Source: Pseudomonadota bacterium (GTDB taxonomy: Bacteria > Myxococcota_A > Polyangia > Haliangiales > Haliangiaceae). From it: DNA of 13,004 bases. This document shows, piece after piece, positions 1 through 6,474 of the stretch. The number at the start of each line of letters is the position of its first letter. Within the stretch, counting starts at the first letter, position 1. Position numbers and translations under genes: made by a program. The notes beneath the pieces were generated by a model that was given only the letters and a program-made list of their open reading frames with translations, ran no database searches and was not told the origin of the DNA. The DNA lies in contig JAEYYY010000011.1 in NCBI GenBank assembly GCA_023430775.1, positions 1 through 13,004 of the forward strand, in the 5' to 3' direction.

Positions 1-1
1 C

Positions 2-868
2 ACCGAGACCCAATCGTCATCGGCGTCGGTGCCCGCCGCCAAGCCTCGCGCGCAGTCGCGCGGCGACAGCACGGGCACCGGAAAGAAGGACGTGCTCGCC
101 GGCTGGGGCTGGGGCACCGGTTCGCAGCCCGCGCTCGGCGCCAGCGACGACGACGGCGAGGACTCGATCGAGGCCGATCGCCAGAAGCACAAGAAGCGGA
201 TGATCATCGTGTTCGGCGCCCTCGGTGCCGCGGCACTGCTGGTCGTCGGTCTCGCATTCGCGTTCTCCGGCGACCGCAAGGAAGAGGAACCGGTCGCGAA
301 GTCGACGGCGCCGATCGGCGACCCGACGCAAGCCGGCGGCGGTGTCGTCACCGACCCACCGAAGCCGGCGCCGGATCCCGTCGCCGAGCCGCCGAAGCCC
401 GAGCCCGATCCGGAACCGGCGCACGAGCCGACGGTGGCCAGGACCGAGCTGCCCAAGCCGGACCCGACGCCGGAGCCGGTCAAGCCCGAGCCGAAGAAGC
501 CGGAGCCGAAGAAGCCCGACGTGGTCGTCAAGAAGGCCGACCCGCCGAAGCAGCCCACGCCGATCAAGGTCGAGCCGAAGAAGCCCGATCCACCAAAGCC
601 GGTCGCGAAGGTCGACGCGGCGACCGCGTACAAGACCGGCTTCCAGCTCTACGCCAAGGGCGACACCAACGGCGCGCTGACGTCCTTCAAGGAAGCGCTG
701 GCGTCCAACCCGGGTTATGCGCCGACGTGGCGCGGCATCGGCCTGGTCTATGAAAAGCTCGGCCGCAGATCGCAGGCCGTCACCGCGTTCAAGCGCTACC
801 TCGAGCTGTCGCCCAACGCGAGCGACGCCGAGCAGATTCGCAATCGACTGGAGAGGCTCGGATCATGA
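2..868 (+). CDS. Membrane-anchored TPR protein with TonB-like Pro/Lys linker (5' partial)
   Basis: The reading frame is open from the window edge, so the true start and any N-terminal domain lie outside; a GTG at 29 is possible but not convincing. In the visible 288 residues, a hydrophilic segment with a basic KHKKR end leads into one membrane helix (about residues 67-88). A linker rich in Pro, Lys and Glu follows (about 113-200, repeated EPKKP units), and then two TPR units (about 206-275). The positive-inside rule suggests a cytoplasmic N-terminus and a periplasmic C-terminus, with the linker crossing the periplasm as in TonB. TPRs bind protein partners, so a scaffold role is likely. The missing N-terminus could be a Ser/Thr kinase or a zinc-ribbon/GYF domain, as in many myxobacterial proteins of this shape; this is a guess. 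The gene overlaps the next one by 4 bases (ATGA), so the two are probably translationally coupled. Confidence 0.85.
   Translation, partial: TETQSSSASVPAAKPRAQSRGDSTGTGKKDVLAGWGWGTGSQPALGASDDDGEDSIEADRQKHKKRMIIVFGALGAAALLVVGLAFAFSGDRKEEEPVAKSTAPIGDPTQAGGGVVTDPPKPAPDPVAEPPKPEPDPEPAHEPTVARTELPKPDPTPEPVKPEPKKPEPKKPDVVVKKADPPKQPTPIKVEPKKPDPPKPVAKVDAATAYKTGFQLYAKGDTNGALTSFKEALASNPGYAPTWRGIGLVYEKLGRRSQAVTAFKRYLELSPNASDAEQIRNRLERLGS
488..588 (+). repeat. Short direct repeats encoding EPKKP linker units
   Basis: GAGCCGAAGAAGCC occurs at 488, 503 and 572. The copies at 503-519 and 572-588 are identical over 17 bases. They encode the EPKKP units of the Pro/Lys linker, so they are a coding repeat that can expand or shrink in frame, not a mobile or regulatory element. 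Confidence 0.75.
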
Positions 869-1839
869 AACGCGCATCGATCGTTCTGTTGATGCTCTGC
901 CTCGGCGCGACCGCCGCGGCGGCGCAGAATAAGTTGTTGGTCCTCCACTCCGACGGCAAGGCCGACGTCAAGACGCGACAGAAGGTCGACGGCGCGATCG
1001 TCAAGCTCGCGAAGCAAGGCACCGACACGGTGACAGCGGGCGAGATCACGTTTCCCGAGGCAGCCGAGATGGTCGGCTGCAGGCCTGCCGATGCCAGCTG
1101 CCGCGATCAGGTGATCGACGCGCTCGGTGTCGACGAGCTGGTGATCGTCACCGTCAATCCCCGGGCTCCCGGCTACGAGATCAGCGTGCGGCGCGCGAAG
1201 AAAGGCGGTGCGGTGCACGACGCGTCGACGGTGGTCGCCGCCGACAAGGCCGATCAGGTCGCCGCGCTCGGCCCGCTGTTCGGGATCAAGGCCACGGTCG
1301 GCCCCACCCCCACGGATCCGAAACCGATCGGCCCGCAGCCGCCGGTGGTCGTCGATCCCAAGCCCGTCGATCCGGTGGATCCGAAACCGATCGACACCAG
1401 ACCCGTCGATCCGACGCCGCCCACCGATCCGATCACGGATCCGATCGCGACGCCCACCGATCCCAAGCCGCTGCCCGACAAGCCGCCCGAGAAGAAGGAT
1501 CGACGCCGGCTGTACATCGCCGGCATGGCGACCGGCGGCGGCATGGCGTTCCTCGGCTTCGTGCTGTGGGCCGCGGCCTCGGGCGTCCAGGGCCAGATCG
1601 ATGACGCTCCGACGCGGACGCGCGCCGATCTGCTGCGCCTCCAGGATCTCGAGAACAAGGGCGACGCACTCGCCGGCTGGGGCAACTTCTTCTTCGTCGG
1701 CGGGCTCGTGCTCGGCGGCGTCAGCACGTACTTCTACGTCAAGGGCAAGCGCGCGCGGTCGCAGGAGAAGCAGGCGAGGATCGTTCCGACGGTGTTCGAC
1801 CATGGCGCCGGCGTCTCGCTCACCTGGGGTGCTCCATGA
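865..1839 (+). CDS. Exported protein with Pro-rich linker and two C-terminal membrane segments, function unknown
   Basis: This 324-residue protein belongs to no family I can name. It has a clear signal peptide (MKRASIVLLMLCLGATAAAAQ, cleavage near residue 20). A periplasmic alpha/beta-looking domain (about 21-148) includes two close cysteines in a GCRPADASCRD segment. A long Pro/Asp linker (about 149-208, repeated DPKP and DP units) follows. Two hydrophobic helices (about 216-240 and 271-293) flank a short charged loop, and the C-terminal tail is basic. The ATG overlaps the stop of the upstream gene (ATGA), and its own stop overlaps the next start in the same way, placing it mid-operon. The N-terminal domain contains a VDELVIVTV strand, as in proteins that sense or report in the envelope, but no catalytic motif is visible. 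It may partner the upstream TPR protein across the periplasm; this is inferred only from position and the shared linker style. Confidence 0.85.
   Translation: MKRASIVLLMLCLGATAAAAQNKLLVLHSDGKADVKTRQKVDGAIVKLAKQGTDTVTAGEITFPEAAEMVGCRPADASCRDQVIDALGVDELVIVTVNPRAPGYEISVRRAKKGGAVHDASTVVAADKADQVAALGPLFGIKATVGPTPTDPKPIGPQPPVVVDPKPVDPVDPKPIDTRPVDPTPPTDPITDPIATPTDPKPLPDKPPEKKDRRRLYIAGMATGGGMAFLGFVLWAAASGVQGQIDDAPTRTRADLLRLQDLENKGDALAGWGNFFFVGGLVLGGVSTYFYVKGKRARSQEKQARIVPTVFDHGAGVSLTWGAP
1314..1393 (+). repeat. 17-base direct repeat in the Pro-rich linker
   Basis: GGATCCGAAACCGATCG occurs exactly at 1314-1330 and 1377-1393, 63 bases (21 codons) apart. Each copy encodes a DPKPI unit. Further looser GATCC/CCGATC units fill the interval to about 1460. 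This is an in-frame coding repeat behind the low-complexity linker. Confidence 0.7.
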
Positions 1840-2471
1840 AGATCTTCCTCGCCGTCACGCTCGCGCTGCTCGCGAGTTGCTCCGTCAACCATCGCAGCGA
1901 TCAGTTCGCCTGCGATAACCGGAACCAGTGCGATCCGGGCCAGACCTGCCAGGACGGCTTCTGCATCACCACCGGTCAGCCGCCCGACGACGGTCCCGGT
2001 CCGGATCCCGACGGTCCGAAGCCCGACACGTTCAGCTGCCCCGCGCAGTGCACGTCGTGCAACCAGCAGACGAACACCTGCACCATCGACTGCAACCAGT
2101 CGCCGGGAACGTGCAACAACGCGATCAACTGTCCGCCCGGCTTCAACTGCAACATCCTCTGCACGCGCAACGAGCTGTGCGACAACATCAACTGCACCCA
2201 GGGCAACTCGTGCACCATCCAGTGCAAGGGCAACGGCACCTGCGGGAACGTCGTCTGCGGTCCCGGCAAGTGCACCGTCGAGTGCACCGGCAACGGGTCG
2301 TGCCCGAAGGTCGATTGCTCGGACGCGTGCGCGTGCGACCTCACCTGCGGTCAGGGCTCGAGCTGCCTGCAGACGGATTGTCCCGAGGTGGCGAACGATC
2401 CGTTCCAGTGCGACGGCTTCCGGCCGAACGTCTGCAACAGCGAGCCCGAAGGCTGCAACACCTGCGAGTGA
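1836..2471 (+). CDS. Cysteine-ladder lipoprotein, function unknown
   Basis: This 211-residue protein has a lipoprotein signal (lipobox LASC, lipidated Cys15). I count 33 cysteines, leaving 32 in the mature chain, an even number that fits full disulfide pairing outside the cytoplasm. The first cluster (Cys26, 32, 38, 43) has the form C-x5-C-x5-C-x4-C and ends in DGFC, a pattern common in myxobacterial lipoproteins. A Pro/Asp/Gly spacer (about 47-66) follows, and then a repeat array from Cys86 to Cys182. The ATG overlaps the upstream stop (ATGA), so it is the last gene of the three-gene chain. Its TGA directly abuts the stop of the convergent porin gene. No enzyme motif is visible; a structural or binding role on the outer membrane surface is likely. 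Confidence 0.85.
   Translation: MKIFLAVTLALLASCSVNHRSDQFACDNRNQCDPGQTCQDGFCITTGQPPDDGPGPDPDGPKPDTFSCPAQCTSCNQQTNTCTIDCNQSPGTCNNAINCPPGFNCNILCTRNELCDNINCTQGNSCTIQCKGNGTCGNVVCGPGKCTVECTGNGSCPKVDCSDACACDLTCGQGSSCLQTDCPEVANDPFQCDGFRPNVCNSEPEGCNTCE
2091..2381 (+). repeat. Tandem Cys repeat, period about 20-23 residues (residues 86-182)
   Basis: The unit is C-x(5,6)-C-x(4,5)-C-x(4,5)-C-x3. It starts at Cys86, 109, 130, 150 and 171, giving four full units and a partial fifth. Each full unit closes with a hydrophobic residue between two cysteines (CNIL, CTIQ, CTVE, CDLT, then Cys), giving a regular ladder. Middle positions are Gly/Asn-rich (KGNGT, TGNGS, GQGSS). This regularity suggests a disulfide-pinned solenoid; the fold is an inference. 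Confidence 0.75.
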
Positions 2472-4118
2472 TCAGCGCTGGTAGGTCGAGGAGTTGAACC
2501 ACCACTCGGCCTGGATGCCCAGGAAGTGGGTCACCTTCTGGTCCTGCCGCGGATCCTGATCGACGAACAGATCGCGCGCCGCTGCATTGAAGTGCGCGTA
2601 GCGATAGACCAGCCGGATCTGCGGCCGGTCGTAGCCCGACGGTCCGATCGGCGAGAACACCAGCATCGGCGCGATCTGGAACACGCCCGGATCCTCGGCG
2701 CGCTGGGTGACCGGGTTGAGGCCGCGCGGAAACCGCGCCTGATACGACACATCCGCGCCCGCCCACACTCCGCGGACGCCGGGAAGATGCGCCAGCGGGC
2801 GCGCCGCGATCGCGTACTCCCAGCCATCGTCGAAGTCGGTGCCGTTGCCATCGGCGTCGACGAAGCGGCGCGACAGCGCACCGAACATCACGTTGCCGAG
2901 CGGATGGTCCCAGTTGCCCGACGCACCGAACGACAGCTCGCTCGCGCGCTTCGCCTTCAAATCGGAGCCGAAGCTCGTCGGCGGCGCGATCTCGTCGAAC
3001 GCCGCGAGGCCGCGCGCGTAACGCGCGAACAGGTTCAAGTGGCGGCGATACTTCTTCTCCGCCGGCGCGTAGCCGAACGTGCCGATCTGCGCGCCGATCA
3101 GATAGCCGGTGTCCGACGGCAGATCCTCGAACGTGCCGTCGGTGCGGCGCTGCCGCGTGCCATCGCCGAGCGCGTGGACCTCGCCGTGCAGCTTGAGCTT
3201 GAAGTTTGCGGCCTCGGGACGATCGAGCATCAGGTACGTGCCGGTCGCGCTACCGACGATGCGCTGGCGGTTGAGCTGCACGATCGTACGCGCACCCTGC
3301 TCGGGATCGGGGACATCGATCTGCTGGAACTGGAACTCGCTCGGCTCCTCGAGGCGATTGAAGCCGGCGTGCGCCGCCAGCTCGACGACGTCATCGCCGG
3401 ACTGCGAAGGTGCGCGGCGATAGACGACGCCCGCGCCGACGGTGTTCTGATCGTCGAGCGGCCAGTAATCGAACAGGTAGATGTCGTCGCCGCGATACAT
3501 CTTCGAGCCCGCCCACACCGTGACGTCGTTCGACGCCTGGGCGTCGAGGAACATGTTCCGCAGCGCGGGCTGCGCGTCGAAGTTGCCGGTGTCGTGGAAC
3601 AGCGTGCCGTCGAACGCGAGCGTGATCACCGGACGCAGCCGGAAGCCGCTCGGGGTCTCGGCGCCGTACGAGAAGTCGAGCTCGAGGTAGCTGTCCTCGA
3701 CGATGCGCGGGCCGTGCGCGACGACGTTCGCCGCCTCGGGCTTGCCGCCGCGCAGATCGGTGCCCGCGAGCACGCGACCGTACGAGCCGAACCGGAACCC
3801 GAGATCCTTGCCGGGGCGATGGATGCTGGGTGCCGAGCCGGGCACCGCGATCGGATTCGGCGCGCTCGGCGCGGCAGGCTGCTGCGCCGGCTCGGGCCGC
3901 AGGCGAGCCTCGAGATCCCGGATCCGGCGCTCGAGCGCCGAGGTGTCCGGCGCTGGTGGAGGCACCGGCTTCGGCGCCTCGGGCGTCGGCTCGGGTGCGG
4001 GAGGTTGTTGCGGATCAGGCGGAGGTCCGCCTGCATCGGGCTGCGCCATGGCGATCTCGGTGCCCACAAGCACCAACGTCATTGCGAGCGCGAACCGCAC
4101 GGGCCGGCACACGAGCAC
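2472..4118 (-). CDS. LamB/ScrY-like carbohydrate porin
   Basis: This 548-residue outer-membrane protein probably forms a sugar-selective beta-barrel. A signal peptide ends at AMAQ (about residue 25). A Pro-rich stretch follows (about 26-60), then a short coiled coil (about 62-73, SALERRIRDLEARL), then the barrel. LamB-like landmarks include FGSYGRV at the barrel start, the central VWAGSKMYRGDDIYLFDYWP segment (compare [20 protein letters not shown] of maltoporin), and a C-terminal strand ending near EWWF, like the aromatic end of maltoporin. The coiled-coil extension recalls the sucrose porin ScrY. The gene starts with GTG at 4118; in-frame GTGs at 4112 and 4100 are alternatives, the last giving the most compact signal peptide. 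No clear ribosome binding site is visible. It lies downstream of the small basic gene and near a divergent amylase, supporting maltodextrin as substrate. The exact sugar is unproven. Confidence 0.78.
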   Translation of the reverse strand: MLVCRPVRFALAMTLVLVGTEIAMAQPDAGGPPPDPQQPPAPEPTPEAPKPVPPPAPDTSALERRIRDLEARLRPEPAQQPAAPSAPNPIAVPGSAPSIHRPGKDLGFRFGSYGRVLAGTDLRGGKPEAANVVAHGPRIVEDSYLELDFSYGAETPSGFRLRPVITLAFDGTLFHDTGNFDAQPALRNMFLDAQASNDVTVWAGSKMYRGDDIYLFDYWPLDDQNTVGAGVVYRRAPSQSGDDVVELAAHAGFNRLEEPSEFQFQQIDVPDPEQGARTIVQLNRQRIVGSATGTYLMLDRPEAANFKLKLHGEVHALGDGTRQRRTDGTFEDLPSDTGYLIGAQIGTFGYAPAEKKYRRHLNLFARYARGLAAFDEIAPPTSFGSDLKAKRASELSFGASGNWDHPLGNVMFGALSRRFVDADGNGTDFDDGWEYAIAARPLAHLPGVRGVWAGADVSYQARFPRGLNPVTQRAEDPGVFQIAPMLVFSPIGPSGYDRPQIRLVYRYAHFNAAARDLFVDQDPRQDQKVTHFLGIQAEWWFNSSTYQR

Positions 4119-4178
4119 GAAGCATGCCCGCGTCGCAACAGCACATGTTCAGGATCTAAAGCGACGTCGAGGGCGTCG

Positions 4179-4195
4179 CGTTGCGGAACACAACG
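4179..4195 (-). promoter_or_regulatory. Inverted-repeat operator candidate upstream of the porin
   Basis: CGTTGCG-GAA-CACAACG is a 7-base-arm dyad with one mismatch. It lies 61 bases upstream of the porin start, between the small gene and the porin. The 20-base block 4178-4197 matches the block at 4458-4477 at 17 of 20 positions. CTAAAGCG at 4156-4163 (CGCTTTAG on the minus strand, a possible -10 region) lies on the porin side of the dyad, as it does in the other copy. The 89-base gap holds no other gene. There is no T-run beside it, so it is not an obvious terminator. Confidence 0.45.
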
Positions 4196-4207
4196 AGCGA
4201 CCGTCGC

Positions 4208-4435
4208 TCACGGCATCGGCCGCTTCCACCCGGAATCGCCGCGCTTCTTCGGCTTCTTCGCCTTCGAGGCGGTGCGCGTGATCTTGCGCCGCTGGGCCGA
4301 GCGCGTCGGCTTCGACGTCTTGGCCTTGGCCGCAGGCGCCGTGGGCTGGGGCTTGGGCTGGCGCGGCATGAACTCGCCCGCCTCGGCGCGCGGTGCCGCG
4401 ACGGCGAGCATCACGAGCAAGACCAACAACCGCAT
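4208..4435 (-). CDS. Small secreted, strongly basic protein
   Basis: This 75-residue gene starts at ATG 4435. The first 19-20 residues (MRLLVLLVMLAVAAPRAEA) are a textbook signal peptide. The mature 56 or so residues hold about 18 Lys/Arg and only two acidic residues, with many Pro and Ala (QPKPQP, KAKTSKP, KAKKPKKR), and no cysteine. The codons are strongly GC-ending like the neighbours, and no competing gene lies on the other strand, so I take it as real although I know no family for it. Such a chain would be unfolded and could bind polyanions such as DNA, LPS or the cell-wall polymer, or act as a toxin-like cationic peptide. It sits 89 bases upstream of the porin on the same strand and divergent from the amylase, so its expression may be tied to carbohydrate use. 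Confidence 0.6.
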   Translation of the reverse strand: MRLLVLLVMLAVAAPRAEAGEFMPRQPKPQPTAPAAKAKTSKPTRSAQRRKITRTASKAKKPKKRGDSGWKRPMP

Positions 4436-4458
4436 TGCCCGGACCGTTTACTAAAGCG

Positions 4459-4475
4459 CGTTGCGGTTCGCAACG
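4459..4475. promoter_or_regulatory. Perfect inverted-repeat operator candidate in the divergent small gene/amylase region
   Basis: CGTTGCG-GTT-CGCAACG has perfect 7-base arms. It lies 23 bases upstream of the small basic gene (start 4435) and about 85-110 bases upstream of the amylase start. CTAAAGC at 4451-4457 directly abuts it; read on the minus strand this is GCTTTAGTAAAC, a possible -10 region for the small gene. A second copy of the block lies upstream of the porin, so one regulator could control all three genes. The regulator gene is not in the window. The rest of the 149-base gap (4436-4584) shows no clear sigma-70 promoter or ribosome binding site for the amylase. Confidence 0.5.
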
Positions 4476-4584
4476 AGGGCTCGATCACCGGTCCTGGCAC
4501 GCTCCCCAACCGCCGAATTCTCTGGATCAAATTCACGCGTTGTCGTCTTCTCCGCGTGGCATGAGCCTTGATGCATCGCGCGCC

Positions 4585-6474
4585 ATGCGTTGGCTCTCGC
4601 TCGCGGTCCTGTGCGCCCTCGCGGGTTGTCCCTCGGAGCAGCATCCGGGAGGCGGCGATGACGTGCCGGGCGACGCCGGTCCCGGCGATGGCGGCGGCGA
4701 GGTCTGCGAGACCGTGCCGTCGTGCAGCGTGACCATCAAGTACAGCGGCGGCGGCAGCGACGTCGTGCTGCGTGGCGACTTCGCGGCGGATGGCTGGACC
4801 GTCGGCGTGCCGATGACGAAGACCGGCGATCACTTCGAGGCCACGCTGCCGGTCACCGACAATCAGGTGATCGTCTACAAGCTCGTCGTCGACGGCAACT
4901 GGATCGCGGATCCCGACAACCCGCGGAGGTCGCCCGATGGCTTCGGCGCGTTCAACTCGGTGATCCGCGCCGATTGCGACAACTGCCCCGCGCGCGAGGC
5001 GATCGACTGGCGCGACTCGATCATGTACTTCGTGCTGATCGATCGGTTCGCGAACGGCGATCCGACGAACGACGAGCCGATCAACGGCGTCGAGTTCCCA
5101 GGTCAGTACCAGGGCGGCGACTTCGCCGGCCTCAAGCAGAAGATCGAGGAGGGCTACTTCGACGAGCTCGGCGTCAACACGCTGTGGCTGACGTCGCCGA
5201 TCGACAACGCGAACAACTCGAACCCGGGCTCCGACGGCCACGCCTACTCCGGCTATCACGGCTACTGGCCCGCGGATCTCGAGGCTGCCGAGAGCAAGCT
5301 CGGCACCGAGGCGGAGCTCAAGGCCGTCGTCGACGCCGCTCACGCGCGCGGCATCCAGGTGCTCATCGACTACGTGATGAATCACGTGCACACGCAGAGC
5401 CCGATCTACGCGCAGCACCCCGAGTGGTTCTGGCCGAACGACAATGGCTTCGGCGGCAACTGCGTGTGCGGTTCCGGCTGCAGCTGGGACAACGATCGCC
5501 TCAGGTGCTGGTTCGATCCGTTCCTCCCCGACTTCGATTTCCGCAACGGCGATGCGCGCCGCTACTCGGTCGACAACGCGCTCCGCTGGGCGAAGCGGAT
5601 CGGGGTCGATGGGTTCCGGCTCGACGCGGTGAAGCACATCGAGACCTCGTGGCTCACCGATGTGCGCGCGCGCGTCAACGCGGAGGTCGCGTGGGATCAG
5701 CGGTTCTACATGGTCGGCGAGACCTTCGATGGCAGCCGCGATCTGATCAAGTCGTACGTCAACCCCGACACCATGCTCGACGGTCAGTTCGACTTCCCGC
5801 TGCGCGGCCAGATCCTCTCGACGATCCTCCGCCGCGACGGGGCGATGGGTGACCTCGCCGGCTTCCTCGACACCAACGACGGCTACTACGGCCCGGGCTC
5901 GGTGATGTCGACGTTCATCGGCAATCACGACGTGCCGCGCGCGGTCCACCTCGCCGAGGACAGCCCGCTGTTCGGCGCGTGGGATGGCGGCAAGGATCGC
6001 GCGTGGAGCAATCGCCCCGGCGCGCCGCAGAGCGCGAGCCCGTACGAGCGGCTCGCCGTCGCGTACACGCTGCTCTACACGATCCCGGGCATCCCGATGA
6101 TGTATTACGGCGACGAGGTCGGGATGCACGGCGCCGGCGATCCCGACAACCGCCACTTCATGCAGTGGGACAACTATCTCCCGCCGCAGCTCGCGTTGCG
6201 CGATCGGATCGCGGCCCTCGGGAAGATGCGCGCCGCTCATCCGGCCACCCGTCGCGGCACGCGCCAGCAGCTGGGCGTCTCGCAGGACGTGCTGGTCTAC
6301 AAGATGACCGACCCGGGAGACACCGTGTTCGTCGCGCTCAACCGTGGTGATGGATCGCAAGCCGCCGTCGGCCTGCCCACCGGCGACTACATGGATGCGA
6401 TGACCGGCGAGCTGGTTCGCGCTCCGGTCACGCTCGCGCCCCGCTCGGCGATCGTGCTCGTTCCAGCACAGTGA
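4585..6474 (+). CDS. Lipoprotein GH13 alpha-amylase with N-terminal CBM48-like domain
   Basis: This enzyme should hydrolyse alpha-1,4-glucans (starch, glycogen, maltodextrin) outside the cytoplasm. ATG 4585 is chosen because it gives MRWLSLAVLCALAGC with a perfect LAGC lipobox (Cys15); ATG 4561 in frame is the alternative. The 629 residues comprise an Asp/Gly spacer, a CBM48/AMPK-like beta domain (about 45-130, ending in the VYKLVVDGNW type segment), the GH13 barrel starting near WRDSIMYFVLIDRF, and a short C-terminal beta domain. All four GH13 signature regions are present: DYVMNH (Asp262, His267), GFRLDAVKH (nucleophile Asp347), VGETF (acid/base Glu379) and FIGNHD (Asp449). The catalytic triad is therefore intact. 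An insertion carries four cysteines (293, 295, 299, 308). It is divergent from the porin and small gene, fitting a glucan-uptake locus. A specificity such as neopullulanase or cyclodextrinase cannot be excluded. Confidence 0.92.
   Translation: MRWLSLAVLCALAGCPSEQHPGGGDDVPGDAGPGDGGGEVCETVPSCSVTIKYSGGGSDVVLRGDFAADGWTVGVPMTKTGDHFEATLPVTDNQVIVYKLVVDGNWIADPDNPRRSPDGFGAFNSVIRADCDNCPAREAIDWRDSIMYFVLIDRFANGDPTNDEPINGVEFPGQYQGGDFAGLKQKIEEGYFDELGVNTLWLTSPIDNANNSNPGSDGHAYSGYHGYWPADLEAAESKLGTEAELKAVVDAAHARGIQVLIDYVMNHVHTQSPIYAQHPEWFWPNDNGFGGNCVCGSGCSWDNDRLRCWFDPFLPDFDFRNGDARRYSVDNALRWAKRIGVDGFRLDAVKHIETSWLTDVRARVNAEVAWDQRFYMVGETFDGSRDLIKSYVNPDTMLDGQFDFPLRGQILSTILRRDGAMGDLAGFLDTNDGYYGPGSVMSTFIGNHDVPRAVHLAEDSPLFGAWDGGKDRAWSNRPGAPQSASPYERLAVAYTLLYTIPGIPMMYYGDEVGMHGAGDPDNRHFMQWDNYLPPQLALRDRIAALGKMRAAHPATRRGTRQQLGVSQDVLVYKMTDPGDTVFVALNRGDGSQAAVGLPTGDYMDAMTGELVRAPVTLAPRSAIVLVPAQ

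Noticed and set aside
2526..4454. Long open frame on the plus strand opposite the porin
   Set aside because: It has arginine/alanine-rich low-complexity composition typical of antisense frames in GC-rich DNA. The minus-strand porin has family motifs and a signal peptide.
4459..4475. Inverted repeat as a terminator stem
   Set aside because: No T-run on either strand next to it, and it lies between divergent start sites where no transcript ends.
4393..4584. Upstream extension of the amylase start
   Set aside because: The frame is open back to 4393 but would run through the dyad and the small gene's promoter. It would also bury the lipoprotein signal inside the protein.
4411..6360. Long minus-strand open frame opposite the amylase
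   Set aside because: It has no recognisable motif, is Arg/Val/Asp-rich, and sits antisense to a gene with an intact GH13 catalytic triad.
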